NCBI RefSeq assembly: GCF_021018805.1 | Contig: NC_086248.1 | Span: forward strand, 23,196,922-23,260,921 | DNA length: 64,000 nt | Direction: 5' to 3' | Source of the DNA: Prinia subflava | Lineage: Eukaryota; Chordata; Aves; Passeriformes; Cisticolidae | Part shown: positions 25,141 to 36,670 of the stretch, in pieces | How the letters are laid out: every line of letters begins with the position of its first letter | Numbering within the stretch: position 1 is the first letter of the stretch | The notes under the pieces: generated by a model | Databases searched by the model: none | Told to the model about the DNA's origin: nothing | Seen by the model: the letters and a program-made list of their open reading frames with translations, nothing else | Made by a program: the position numbers and the translations under genes

Positions 25141-27605
25141 TATACTCAGGAGTACTGATATTACTCCTCAGTTGGAGTCACAAACTTAAAGGATTCCTTT
25201 CCTACAGCATCGGGGCTCTCACAACTTGAAACTTTAGAAACATAAAAATATGTTTTCTCAGTCAGAGTTTATCTAACCCAGTAACCTGTCTCAGATAGAG
25301 TTTCAACCTATTTATGGTTTCAGGATTTTCTGAACTAGGTGTAACTGTGAAATACTTAGTAATATAACTGAATTCTGTGACCGCTTCTGTCAGCTGCAAC
25401 ACTGAGCTGCTAGGAGTTCTACAGTTTACATTCCTATTGTGTTGAAACAAATACATTTTCTTTTTTTATGAATATGACTTCTACTGACTTCTTTGAATGC
25501 TTGTGCTTTATTGGGAAAAGAGAGCAAACAGCCTCTCCCCAGTATCCCTCTCCAGGTCACTCATCAGTCTGTACATCCCTTTTTACACAGCTGCCCTTAG
25601 CTGTTTTCCAGACACTATTGAGGCCCACTAAACCATACAGAATCTATCACGTACTTCTGCTCACACCAGTCACCCTTCTTTGTGCCTGACCCCTACCATA
25701 GCCTACTTGAGAGACAAGCTCTGCTGACAGAATATAGGCAAACTATAGTTATAATTATAGTAATATTCCGTGTTTTGCTACCTATTCCCAAAGAGACGGT
25801 AACAGAAAGCTCCTTCCCTGCGTATACCATATCACCCTTTATACAAGTATAGAAATTCTAGCTGGCAAGTAAAGCACTTCAGATGCTTTCAAATGAGCTT
25901 TGGTCATTCATGTCAGGAAGATAGAAGTTCACACCATTGTTCTTCTTGCTGTGTCCACTGCTTCTGGATGACTCAGCTGCAGCAAACGTGAGTCCTGCTT
26001 CAGTTCACAGACTGAACTCCAAATTTACCCAACCATCACTTTTCCTGAGACTCAGGTAAGCTGTGGAGCTCACAATAGGAGATGGAAACCTTAAATTGCT
26101 CTCACATGTTCAAGAACCTGCCGGAACACACGCAAGAGGACTGTGTTTTTAAACATTATCTTTTGGGCGGCTTTGCCGAGTGAGAGTAGGATCATGAAGC
26201 ACAGGGGATATTCATTGTTAATGCTGTCTTTCATAGTCCAGAGTTGCATCTCCTCAGAGATGTATGAAAAGCAAGAAGCCTGTGTTCAGTAGCACAGTTC
26301 TGCATGGCTTGGGATAATCACAAACCTTCACAATAGAATTTTAGTACAGAGGTCAGATAAACTGCCTTTTCGACCCCTTCACAGCTGCAGTCTCAGCCTG
26401 AACTGCAGGCAGAGAAAACTGCTCAGAGGAGAAATGCATAAGCCTTCCATGTCATCATAAATGACACAGATACCTGCTTATTAGCATGTTGTTGGCTCAT
26501 ACTCTCAATTACACGATGAGCTGTTATTTTTCAGAATGTTGCTGCCTTTTTCTTCCATGATAGGCCTCTGGGGTCACAGTGCATCAAAGATATTGTCTTA
26601 CTGGGTGAATTGAAACTTAAAAAGGATAGATCTCTATCCTATTATCACTGTATACTATTATCACAGCAAAATAAAGCTGGTGCTGTGTCAGTACATTAGC
26701 TGTGGATATAAAAACAGTGGTTTCTTAACTACAGGGTAGAAAAAGAAAATAAAATTGGTCACTGACTCAGCTGAAAGTAAAAAGTATTAAATGTTTTTTC
26801 ATTTCCTAAAAAAGGTCTCATGCTTACTTCATGTCATTTTCTTAATCATGAACTTCACACTGGAGAGTGAACAAAATCATCTCATTGATGAGAGCATTCA
26901 ACAATTTTTTAAGACTATGCAATCCATAATGTTACACTTTATGGCAGAAAATAAAGGCCCCTCATAATTTTTGCCATGTTCCATGGAACACAAATAAGGA
27001 CTGAGAGCAGCAGTAATGTTTTTTTGACAATGACAAATACACATACATCTCACAAGCACATGCAACTTTTTTTCCCCCCAATATTCCTCACAATGGCTAT
27101 TTAAAAGCTGGTTTTTTTGTTGTTTTGTTTGTTTGTTTGCTTTTACTGATATGTACTAATAGTACATAGTATATACTAAAATAAATAGGAAAAATATGAG
27201 ATAGGAATTTAATCTTGTCTGTTTCGAATGAACTATTCTGCAAAACATAAGTGGAAAATTAAAACATGCTTTTTTAAGCATCAGCCAAAGGAGGAAAACA
27301 GGAGAACAAACAAGCCACTGTTGGCAATCTCAGAAGGCATTATGCTTGTGTAGAAGCAAAGAGACTAGAATGCCTCTGAGGTTACTGAGGTGTGCCTCCT
27401 CTGTCTTATCGTCCTGATTTAAAAGACAAGTGTCTGCCAAGGTAGTCAGGAAGTTTACTGGAATGGAAAATGTGACCTCCTTCCTTCCAAATCATTATAA
27501 CTTTGAAATTATGGGGCTTTCAGGCAAAGATATGGGCAAAGGAATAATAGTTCTTTAGTAGAATATGTATATATATAAAACAAGACAAACAAACACGAAT
27601 AATGG
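25141..27605. other. Intergenic; no gene recognised
   Basis: AT-rich sequence without recognisable domains or RNA genes. A T/G-rich tract lies at 27111-27139. The stretch ends abruptly at a GC-rich islet. Confidence 0.6.
27111..27139. repeat. T/G-rich low-complexity tract
   Basis: Repeating GTTT/GTTTT units are read directly. Confidence 0.85.
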
Positions 27606-27687
27606 CAGCAACAACAAAGAGAACCAGGGACCCCGCGGCAGCCGTCCCTGGGCCGCAGGCAGCTCCCCGCCGGCGCAGTTCCGCTCA

Positions 27688-27706
27688 CGGCCGCCAGGGG
27701 CCCCAG
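27688..27706 (+). promoter_or_regulatory. CTCF-like motif 1
   Basis: CGGCCGCCAGGGGCCCCAG compared with the usual CTCF core TGGCCACCAGGGGGCGCTA matches at 13 of 19 positions by my alignment, including GGCC and CCAGGGG. Confidence 0.45.
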
Positions 27707-27734
27707 CCAGGCAGGGCGGGTGCGAGATTCCGCC

Positions 27735-27753
27735 GCGCCTGCAGGGGGCGCTG
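27735..27753 (+). promoter_or_regulatory. CTCF-like motif 2
   Basis: GCGCCTGCAGGGGGCGCTG keeps the complete CAGGGGGCGCT core of the CTCF consensus and matches at 14 of 19 positions. It has the same orientation as motif 1, 47 bp downstream of it. Confidence 0.6.
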
Positions 27754-27790
27754 TGGTGCGGGCTGGGCGTGGTTAATGAGGGGCGAAGCC

Positions 27791-30700
27791 TTGGGAGAGA
27801 TGAGAAAGGGTTTCCTTTACTAATGGAAACTAATAAACAAACAGTTACAATCTTGGAGCTCGTGAGCTGGAAATATTCGTTCATCACAGAATAGTTATGT
27901 ATATACTGAGAAAAAGATCCCAGAGTGGAGTATGTAAAGTATATCTGTCAGTCCAGTATTAAGGGCACAGAACATGGCTGCCAAAACACTGCAGTTTTGT
28001 ATGCTACTTTAAAAAAATCAACATTCAAACTGAAACAGGCATAGACAAGGACTGTTAGGCTTACTGAGAAAACAAGACGTCTACCTTGTCAGAGGAGACA
28101 ATGACAGCTGATGTGGACATTTAGAGCTGATTTCTGGAGCTTCCTCCATGAAAGCAGCGTGCAAGTTTGTATCTGCTCCAAGCACTTCTTCCCACCTCTG
28201 CATCTGTAATGGTAAAGCAGAATTGTAGAGGTGATAAATCCAGATTTTATGCAAGTGTTCACACTTTAAATACACAAACTGATTGACTGAGATTTGCTAC
28301 TTTAGAGGACGCAGCTGTTTATCTAGGACATAACTCACACATGTAATTTTTAGATTTAAAAAAATAAATACAAGAGGTTAAAGCTGTTGTTTACACAAAT
28401 TGGAAATAGACTCATAAATTCACTCAAACAAACAAACAACTACGCAATAATCAATATACAAAATCAGACTTTACTCAATAATGGCAAACCTCCTTATTTG
28501 TTCTTGGAATCTTTCATATGCCTAATGTCAAGTCCCAGGGAGTAATATATAGCCCACCACCTGAATTCTATGTCTGAGAACTTGTCTCTGTGGTATAGCC
28601 TTACAAAATACCATCCCAACATTCACATCCAATTTATATCAATAAGTTAAGGGCTGGCTGAGAAGGAATCTTTCAAATTACCAAAGCAACACTTGAGAAT
28701 GCAGCTCTTTTTTGTATTTTACCTAAATCTGGAAAATTACTGCATGGATTTAGTTTTTCAAGACTTTTTGGATGGCTGGGAAACATTTAGGTGTTTATAG
28801 GGCTTTTACATTTTTGGAACATTACTTCTTTTTCATTAGAAGGCCAACTGAAATGTAGCTTTCACAGTTCCTTCCTTTCTCAAGATAATTAACCTGTAAA
28901 ACTCTTTCTTCTTAGTGCAGCATTCTATAACCTGTATGTCCTAGTAAGTACTGACAGTAGAGAAACCATGTCAGTATAACAGTTAATGCTACATTCCTAG
29001 CTTTATAGACACCATTACATATCATCAAGCCAAATAACAAGCCTATTTAGAGAGCATTTACATTATGTTTACTCAATGTAAATAAGCACCATTGTCATTT
29101 TCAGAAGTTCATTGTGGCACGAAAGCTAAAACACCCTGATATATTCCAACTGGCAAAATAGCAGCTGTAAAAATATAGTGCTACATTCTGCAAGTACTAG
29201 AAGATGATAAATGCTGAGGAATAACTGACAGTAAGAAAATACTGGCACAAGAACAGACAACTATTAACTACCAGTGGAATTCTGAAGTTTAGTCATTAAT
29301 TCTGAGAATTAAGTTCTTAAATCAAATTATTATGTTCTTAAATAAAGTTCTTAAATTAAATCCTTAAGTAACTCTGAGGTCAAAACTCCAACCATTTAAG
29401 ACAAAACTGTAAATTTGTGCGACAGTTTCAGTATTCCATGTATTCATTTCCATGATAAAAAGGTAGGTATCCCAAACCCAGTGTTCTCATGAGTAGTCTA
29501 GTCTGCTCTGATAATGAATTACATCTTCTTGCAATTACTACTTTTCATTGTCTCTATCAGGGTGGAATTGGAGCATACAGGTATAATTGCACATTTCAGC
29601 ACATTTGCCTTTAGCATCTATAAAACCTGTTACTACCTTTCAGCTAAAGGCTCAAACACAGCCTGTGGGTTTTTTTACTGAGGGTTTTCAATGTATGTTT
29701 AAATCTCCCCTATCTCCACTTCTGGACTTGCCTTCAGATCATAGACACTGTGTTAGACAAGACTCCCTTTTCCCTGAGGCATAGTTGAGAACCTTGGTAA
29801 AAATATTTTATTATTGCCTAGCAAAGAACTGTGTAACATACTGACAGAAATGCAAAGGATAGGTAAATAAAAACAAACATATATATGTAGATTGACTGGT
29901 TACTTTATACGCATAGTGAATACATAAGTGAAAGGAAGTCTGTCACACATTCAGCAGAGGAAACACCCAAGAACTTATACCCAAGATCTAGTGCCATACC
30001 AATGCCCTGGCAATGAAACAAATTGTATCAATGCCAAAATATTACATACTAGATTAGCATATCTGAAAAAGCATTAGTGTAGCCATTTATTCCGTAGACT
30101 CCTAGGAGTCAAGATCTCTCCATGAAAGTAAGAATGGGCATAATGGACCACACTAAAATCTTTTTAGCTCAGCACTGTCTCTCCTGTGCAAAATGGCTGG
30201 AAAAAAAAAAAGAACAAAAGAAAAAAGAAACCTGAAATGTTCCCTGTACCTTCTCAGAGTCCAGCAATATACAGTTCAGGGCTTTACTAAGGGAAAGGTG
30301 GTTTTGTACATTTTTGTTAGTCTTATATTGGTTGTCACAAATTTGCTGGATTTGCTTCAGAAACCATGCGGTTTGCCAGCACTCTGAACACTTCCACAGC
30401 CTCATGAGGCGCAGTGTGGTAATATGTCTTTGGAGAAGACCCCATCTGGTAGTCTCTTTTGGTCTCACTAGCTGTTGTTAGGAACACACTAATCCATGTT
30501 TACCTTCTGCACACATACATGAATTTAAGGACCTCTAGTACTTATCCTCCTTCCACTGTTTCTTTTCTAAACTGACAAGTCCTTATCTGAACAGCTATTT
30601 CTCATATGGAAATCACTTCATGTTGTGTTGCATCTCTGTTGTTTCTCCATGTCAGTTATATTATTTTTCAGATGATGACACTGGCATTACATACTGAAGG

Positions 30701-31219
30701 TTTCAGAACAGCACCAATCTGTACAACCATATAGTAACTCCTGAGCTCTGTGAGTTGCATAATAAAGCTGTGCAGCATCATTTTCCACAGTGTTCCTTCT
30801 TCCTCACAATAAATCTTCTTACACTCACCAATTCCCTTATTTTATTATGTATTTTATCATTTTTCCCTGGGGAAACCATGATTTTTTTCTCTAATTTCCC
30901 TCTGATATCACATTTACCACACTCTAGCCTTTGAACACCAAAGCCAGCTCCTGTTAGGGTTCCCTAACTATAGTTAACAGCACAGTTGCTCTCAAGCAGT
31001 TTAACATGCTTTGGTAAATTGTCTCACAGTGTTCTCTGCTAACCCCTATTTTGCTGCATTTTTCTGTTACTTGTTTGCTCACTTCAGACACTGCAGTTTG
31101 GGCCATCAGAGAGTGTAGAGACCAGCAGTTCTCTGATTATGGACTTTCCTACAAACTAAAATTCTTCAGGAATGCCTCTAGGACTCCTTATGGTGAACAG
31201 TGACACAGAAAATTCACTG
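27791..31219. other. Intergenic upstream region of MCPH1
   Basis: AT-rich sequence with no supported gene. The only exon-like item is a weak antisense candidate at 28085-28203. Near 29310-29375 there is a cluster of imperfect GTTCTTAAAT repeats. The remaining open frames have no recognisable similarity. Confidence 0.55.
28085..28203 (-). other. Weak candidate antisense exon
   Basis: On the - strand a pyrimidine-rich stretch ending in TTTACCATTACAG is followed by a 119-nt block that is open in the ATG CAG AGG TGG frame. The block ends in GACAAG followed by GTAGAC, a fair splice donor. The encoded peptide (start MQRWEEVLGADTN) resembles nothing I know. Splice-like flanks occur often by chance, so this is only a pointer, perhaps to a divergent noncoding transcript. 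Confidence 0.2.
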
Positions 31220-31806
31220 TTTGGCTTTGTCAAAACTTCGTGGCATCCTGGCCTCTATCAGCAATAGCGTGGCCAGCAGGACAAGGACTGGTGATTGTCT
31301 CCCTGTCCCGAGCACTGCTGGGTCCAGTTCTGGGTCCCTCAAATCAGAAAGGATTTGATGAGCTGGAGCGAGTCCATAGAAGAACAGCAGAGCTGGTGAA
31401 GGGTCTAAAGCACAAATCCTATGAGGAGCAGCTGAAAGAGCTGGGGGTGTTTAGCCTGGAGGAGGCTCAGGAGGGACCTTACTGCTCTCTACAATTGCCT
31501 GAAAGGAGGTTGTAACCACCTAAGGGTTGGTCTCTTGTCCCACGAACTAATGACAGGGTGAGAGAACATGGTCTTAAGCTGTGCCCGGGGCAGTTTAGGC
31601 TGGATATTAGGAAGAATTCTTTTAACGGGAAGGGTGATTAGGTATTGGAAAGGGCTGCCTATAGAAGTGGTGGAGTCACTGTACCTGGAGATGTTTACGG
31701 GAAGACTGGACGTGGCACTTAGTGCCGTGGTCTGGTTCACAAAGTGGTGTTGGGTCATAGGTTGGACTCGATGATCTTAGAAGTATTTTCCAACCTAATT
31801 CTGTGG
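31220..31806 (+). mobile_element. CR1 3' fragment abutting the MCPH1 CpG island
   Basis: The + strand reads as the 3' end of CR1. It begins with GTGGCATCCTGGCCTCTATC and AATAGCGTGGCCAGCAGGAC. It goes on to GAGCACTGCTGGGTCCAGTT, then the GAGGAGCAGCTGAAAGAGCT and TTTAGCCTGGAGGAGGCTCA segments. It finishes with TTAGGCTGGATATTAGGAAG, GGTTGGACTCGATGATCTTA and CCAACCTAATTCTGTG. The match is long and ordered, so the assignment is firm. Its tail ends about 230 bp before the MCPH1 start codon. Confidence 0.93.
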
Positions 31807-31957
31807 CATCGTCTCCAGCCGCATTCGGCCGTGCCAAGCGTTCCCCGGCGCCGGAAAGGGCCGCAGCTGGGCCGAGCACAGCGCATTTCCGACCGTGCCC
31901 TCGGGGCCCTCAGCCCTCGGCGCCCGCAGCAGCGCGGCCCGGCGCCGCCCGCCCTCG

Positions 31958-31969
31958 TGCGCAGGCGCG
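31958..31969. promoter_or_regulatory. NRF1-like site
   Basis: TGCGCAGGCGCG differs from the YGCGCAYGCGCR consensus at one central base. It lies about 70 bp upstream of the start codon, where NRF1 sites are common in CpG-island promoters. Confidence 0.5.
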
Positions 31970-31992
31970 GCGGGGCCATGCGCGGAGGCGGG

Positions 31993-31998
31993 TTTGAA
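31993..31998 (+). promoter_or_regulatory. CHR-like cell-cycle element
   Basis: TTTGAA in the context GGCGGGTTTGAACGG resembles the cell-cycle genes homology region bound by DREAM/MuvB complexes. It sits about 40 bp upstream of the ATG. A GGCGG lies immediately upstream but not at the usual 4-nt CDE spacing. Confidence 0.4.
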
Positions 31999-32036
31999 CG
32001 GCGGCGGGCGCTGCGAGCTCCCGGGCTGTGCCGCCA

Positions 32037-32055
32037 ATGGAGCCCGTCCTGAAAG
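32037..32055 (+). CDS. MCPH1: MCPH1 coding exon 1
   Basis: ATG GAG CCC GTC CTG AAA G, then the donor GTACCG. It encodes MEPVLK plus the first base of a glycine codon. The start is chosen because it lies in the CpG island, matches the short N-terminus of other MCPH1 proteins (human MAAPILK) and joins in frame to exon 2. The start context has C at -3 and G at +4, so it is only moderate. A CCAAT pentamer overlaps the ATG. Confidence 0.88.
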
Positions 32056-34147
32056 GTACCGGCTCGGCCGCCGCGCCGAGAGGAGCTGCCGGGATGGCGC
32101 GGGTTTTGCCTTGCCCCTGCCCCTGTCTCCTTGCGGTTCGTGCCCCGGCTCTTCCCGGCAGGCCGCTGTGGGGCCCGGCCCGCGGCCGCGGGGTGGCCAG
32201 GGCTGCCCCGCGGGCTGCTCCGACTCGCCGCGAACCCGGCCGCTCCCGGTGGCGGGGCCTGCTGGGCCCGGGGGCAGCGCGTTGTGCCCGGGCGCAGGCC
32301 CGGCCCCGCGGCGTGGCCGCCGGGGGGGCAGGCCCGGACGCCGCCCCCGGCCCTGTGCCGCGCTAGGGTTCCTCCCGGTGGGGCACTGACCGCGACCCCT
32401 CTGCTCTTCCTGCCCCGATCACTCGTGGCTTTCTTATGCATCTCAGAATCTCTGCCTCGCCAAGTTGCCTTCTCATGGCCTTTTCCTCTACGATCACCGC
32501 CTTCTCTGAGAACTTCCTAAGGCTGGCGTTTGCAAGAACCGATGTCTGCTCGGAGCTCTTCTAGTTCAAAAAAGCGCCAAGCACTTAATTCCTCATTTTC
32601 CTTTCCATCAAGTGTACAAAAACTGCAGAAAGCCTTGCCTTTTGCTGGAATATATTTGGTTAGCTAAAATCGACTAATTATTATAAAATACACCTTTGAT
32701 CCTACTGCAGGTGCATGGAGCTTTGAAGTAGCATCTCTTTAAGTTCCTAGTTAGACCTTTTCTGAAATGTTCTGATTTGTTTTTCTAGCAGAATTTTAGC
32801 TACGAAAGTTCTAAAATATTTGATGTAAGTGGAAGATACTATCTTTTTAAATGCAAGTGCATTGTTTTTCACAATTGAACTCTCAAGGAAAAAAGCAACT
32901 CTGGCAGAATCTGCCCCAGTCTAGTAGTAGAATTAACAATTAAAAGCACGATGGAGTAGATGTGTCTTAAATTCCCATTTATCTGAAGTCGTAGTACTGA
33001 TAATAAGATTTTTCCCAGTGCTTTGCATGTGGAAATGCTTTGTTTCACATTCCTCTTGTATATCAAAAATATTTCTAGTAATTGTAAAAATATTTTGATC
33101 TTTATAAAACTACTTCTATTGTTATGACTAATTGGAGCATTTTTCTAGTTTTCAGTAGAGAGAAGACAGATGAGACTACATAATAATTAATCAGAAGGAC
33201 ATGCTTAATTATCTTAGTAGCTAAGATAATAGAGCAGTATTTCCTAAGAATGGCCCTTTTAAAATTAAACTCTCAGTTTTATTCATGAATTCTTAGAGTT
33301 GTCTGGCCTTTGCATGAAGTTGTTTTTGGTGAACTGCCATTTGTCCTGGTTTTGGAATTTTCGGGATTTGTCATTCGAAATAGGGAAGTGGCTTGGCCAG
33401 TGGAACTGTAGGTCACTTTAGTGCCTGTCCTATCTAAAATTAATGAAGGGATTGTTATGATTTCATTTGTTTCTCCCTGTTTGACGGTATTTCTCTCTTT
33501 GGTTGGTTGTTTGAAGATATTCTCAACCAAAGCTGACTTGATTCCTTGAAGAGTTCGCTTAATGTGAGAGAAGAATCTGCCTAATGAAACGAGCTAATTA
33601 AATCTAAATATCTAAAGTTGCATAAGACAACTGATAGGAAATTTTATTAGGCCCTGTTATATGTACTTAATTTTGGGTGTTTCAATATAAAGTGAAATTT
33701 GAAGTAAATTGGAAACTGTTAAGTAATATTTTTGCAAAATTTTCTGAGAGGTTGGGCAAGGATTAATTCTATTGTGGTGATGTCATTTTGTTCTGTAAGT
33801 TACTTTATATCATCTGGTTTTCAAGTCTTTTAATTTGAAGATTATAAGCGATTAAATAATGGTAAGGGTGAGCAGTCGTGTAAAGATAATGTATTGCTTG
33901 TTAAGCTAGTAGTGTGTTTTAAATAGATGAAGTGAAAAGTTAATATCAGACTTGTAAGTTACGTCCATCACAGTTAATTTACGGGACTTAGATACATTTA
34001 AAAAAAAATCTGCTGCTGAAATCTGACAGTTTACTAAAAACTGTATTTGCAACTGAATGCAATATGTATAAAAGAAACTTTCATTGGAAAGGCAGTTTAA
34101 CCGTGGCATGGACTTCATTAGCTGTTGTTTTCTCTCTTCTGATCCAG
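32056..34147 (+). other. MCPH1 intron 1
   Basis: It begins inside the CpG island and becomes AT-rich after about 32550. GT-AG borders. No further gene or repeat is recognised. Confidence 0.85.
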
Positions 34148-34239
34148 GTATTTCTGCCTTTGTAGAGGTTTGGTCGTCTAACAGAACAGAAAATTACTCA
34201 AAAACCTTCGAACAGCAGCTTCTTGATATGGGAGCTAAA
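34148..34239 (+). CDS. MCPH1: MCPH1 coding exon 2 (BRCT1 first part)
   Basis: The acceptor is TGATCCAG and the donor GTAAGG. The exon encodes the [20 protein letters not shown] segment and ends LLDMGAK, nearly identical to the human [16 protein letters not shown] region. This is the first strand and helix of BRCT1, the domain needed in mammals to prevent premature chromosome condensation and for SWI/SNF contact. It ends in phase 0. Confidence 0.97.
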
Positions 34240-36551
34240 GTAAGGAGACTATTTTGAAATAAATGGAATAGGAAAGATCTTAATTATAAATCAGCTTGCT
34301 TGTTCTGCTTGTCACATATATTTCTTTTTAGTATGAGTTTTTAAAGGGCAGGAAGGGAGAAAATCAGAGACCTGAGAATAGACCAGTGTGCTGTGAAGTT
34401 CTTGCTACTGACAGATGGGAAATGCATTTAAAGTCTTTCTATGTCTACACACTCTTTGCATATTAATGTGATAGCATGCTCTTCTTGGGAAGTATTGGAC
34501 TTGGCACAGACTGTGGGCAAAGCAAATCTAAGTGTTGAAAACCTGTGCTTTACATGTACCTTATACTGTTTTGTTTTCGTCAACTTGTAAGCAGCTGCTC
34601 TGTTGTTAGTACAATGTTTTTTAACCCAAGTACCATGACATTTTATTCTTCCATTCATTCTCCCACAAATTTGTATCAATTCCTGAAAATGCTAATAGAA
34701 ATAAATCTTAAGAGTTTCAGTAAGTCTCAATATTTTTTTCCAAAACAGATGTAGTTGACTTGTAGGTGCAAAAGATGTTTAATTGCCAGCTGTAACATTT
34801 TAACCAGAGACCAAAGTCAAACTGGTATCTTCCCTTCTTGCACATTGTTTCTGGTTAATGGAGATTTTTACAGCCCACATCATGCTCCAAAAAATACTTG
34901 TGTGGGCTCCCAGTGCTCTTTAAAACGGGCATGTGTAGATGTCTCTTACCATAATTTAGGAAAACTTGCTGATCTCCCTTCCCCAAATCCTCTTTCTGTA
35001 TAAAGTAAGCTGAGTGAGTGTTACAGAATAGTTAAGATAACTGGTTTTTTAATTAAATCAAACACAACTCTTGATAAAAAACTTGAGTAAAAAGAACAAA
35101 ACATATTTCTAAGCTGTACTATCAGACCTATGTACTTCTATTCTGATGATTTAAGACCTTTTTTTCTCACAGAAAATAGGACAGAAGCATAAGGCATCAG
35201 AATTCTTCAAAATGGTCAAAATAACCAAATATGGTGCAGGCAGATGATACAGATGAGCCTATTTCACATATCCTATGACTGAGTAGGGATGGGCATGCCC
35301 CTTCCCTATTCCAGACACTTCCCTGTTATTGGCTGAGCACATGGTACTCAGCTGACTTGGTTCACTGTATCAGGAAATTGAATTCTAAATTAGTTTATTG
35401 CTAGATTGTTGAGTCAGACATCTCATAGTTCAGCTGAGCAGTAGAAGATGCACAGGGTAAGGAGAGAAGGTGGGAAAGGTGAGGGAGGTGTAAGGTGGTG
35501 CTACTCCATAATTTGGAGGCAAAACTACATCAAGCATCCTTAGGACATGGGCTGTGAGCCAAATACTGGCAAAAGTGAGTTAGCAATTTCATCTGGAGTA
35601 ATAATTTATTCTGTAAGAGACTAATGGATAATTTTATACCTAGATACTTAAATATCATGGGTTTTTTTCTTCTAAGAAGTTATAATCATCATGCCACCAG
35701 CAATGTTTGGAGAAGCGAAATAGTTTTCTTAAAGCTAAGTACAGACCCAGCATGCTGTAAGCAAAGTTTAATGATGCAACTGAGGGCGCAGCAGAAAACT
35801 ACAGAGTTGTTTCCATTTGGCTGGGGAGATGCTGCAGGAAAAATGAGTTCAATTTTTGTCACCACATCAACAATCACAACTGATCAAGCAGTTCTGTGTA
35901 GGGTGCTTAGTCTCTACAAAGGATGCCTTGTTTGTGAAAAATGGAGTATCTAGAACTGAAAACATTGCTTGCCAACGGAGGCTGATAGCTGAAAATGTGA
36001 TCATCTGTGCTGACTTTAATTTTCTGTATTTCTCATTTTTAAAGCATTCCCATATAATTTTTTGTAGTAGTAGCTTAAGCATTTCCCTCAAAACTGAAAG
36101 TGACTTCTGTTGATGAAAATTAGTTTAAAAATGGAGGTTAGCTGTACTCTTTAAGCCTGAGTTCTTTTGCCTAAAAGATGTTTTGTTATTTCTTTGAATA
36201 GTGGCATTTGCTTTCTGTTGCATAAGACCTTATGTTGCACTACCTAAATAACAATGTTGCAAAATTAGTGATACACCTAGAGTAGGGTTCTGAAAACGGT
36301 AACCTAGAGAAGACTGAAAACCAAGAGCTATTCCATGCCTTTAGCCTGCGTTAGCTTGACTAATGAGATTGGAGTTTTGACTGTTTGAGGCTTCTTGTGA
36401 ATTTGAAAAAGATCAAAAGGGTCCTTGACATAATGTTTAGAATAAATGTTTACGCTAATGCTTTATACACAAGAATTGGCTACACTATCTGGTTTCATTA
36501 ACATTTTCCAATTATCAGAGTTAAATATGAGCACTCTGTGTATTTCTGCAG
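34240..36551 (+). other. MCPH1 intron 2
   Basis: GT-AG intron of 2.3 kb. No repeat or embedded gene is recognised. Confidence 0.9.
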
Positions 36552-36670
36552 GTTTCAAAAACTTTGAACAAGCACGTGACCCACGTAGTCTTCAAAGACG
36601 GACGTTTGACTACATGGAAGAAAGCACAGAAGATGGGTGTAAAAATAGTTTCCGTCCTCTGGGTGGAAAA
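36552..36670 (+). CDS. MCPH1: MCPH1 coding exon 3 (BRCT1 core)
   Basis: The acceptor is ATTTCTGCAG and the donor GTGAGT. The exon encodes residues 38-77, [20 protein letters not shown] followed by [20 protein letters not shown]. The tryptophan at residue 74 is the hallmark BRCT helix-3 residue. The final lysine codon is split with exon 4. Confidence 0.97.

Larger units (their letters stand above)
27621..27790. promoter_or_regulatory. Isolated CpG-rich islet with paired CTCF-like sites
   Basis: A block of about 170 bp, strongly GC-rich and full of CpG, stands in AT-rich surroundings about 4.3 kb upstream of the MCPH1 start. It contains two same-orientation sequences close to the CTCF consensus (27688-27706 and 27735-27753) and an exact 8-bp inverted repeat, CCAGGGAC (27624-27631) / GTCCCTGG (27644-27651). 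The open frames across it change composition at its edges and look like GC artefacts, so I do not call a CDS. An insulator, a distal promoter or an enhancer are all possible. Confidence 0.6.
31805..32395. promoter_or_regulatory. MCPH1: MCPH1 CpG island promoter
   Basis: GC content and CpG density rise sharply right after the CR1 tail and stay high through the first exon into intron 1. No TATA box is evident upstream of the start codon, as expected for a housekeeping-type promoter. Candidate sites include an NRF1-like palindrome (31958-31969) and a CHR-like TTTGAA (31993-31998). The exact transcription start cannot be read from sequence. Long open frames on both strands here, including one of over 200 codons on the - strand, are GC-driven and not called. 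Confidence 0.85.

Noticed and set aside
27555..27894. Overlapping open frames of about 110 codons on both strands over the CpG islet
   Set aside because: Composition switches abruptly at the islet edges, there is no domain, and both strands are open at once, which is typical of GC-rich noncoding DNA.
31240..31515. 91-codon + strand open frame that looks protein-like (GFDELERVHRRTAELVKGLK)
   Set aside because: This is the well-known pseudo-coding appearance of the CR1 3' end, not a host gene.
31755..32441. A 228-codon open frame on the - strand and several on the + strand across the CpG island
   Set aside because: They are explained by high GC content with few stop codons. The peptides are Arg/Gly/Pro/Ala-rich, run out into the CR1 tail and show no domain; MCPH1 exon 1 accounts for the island.
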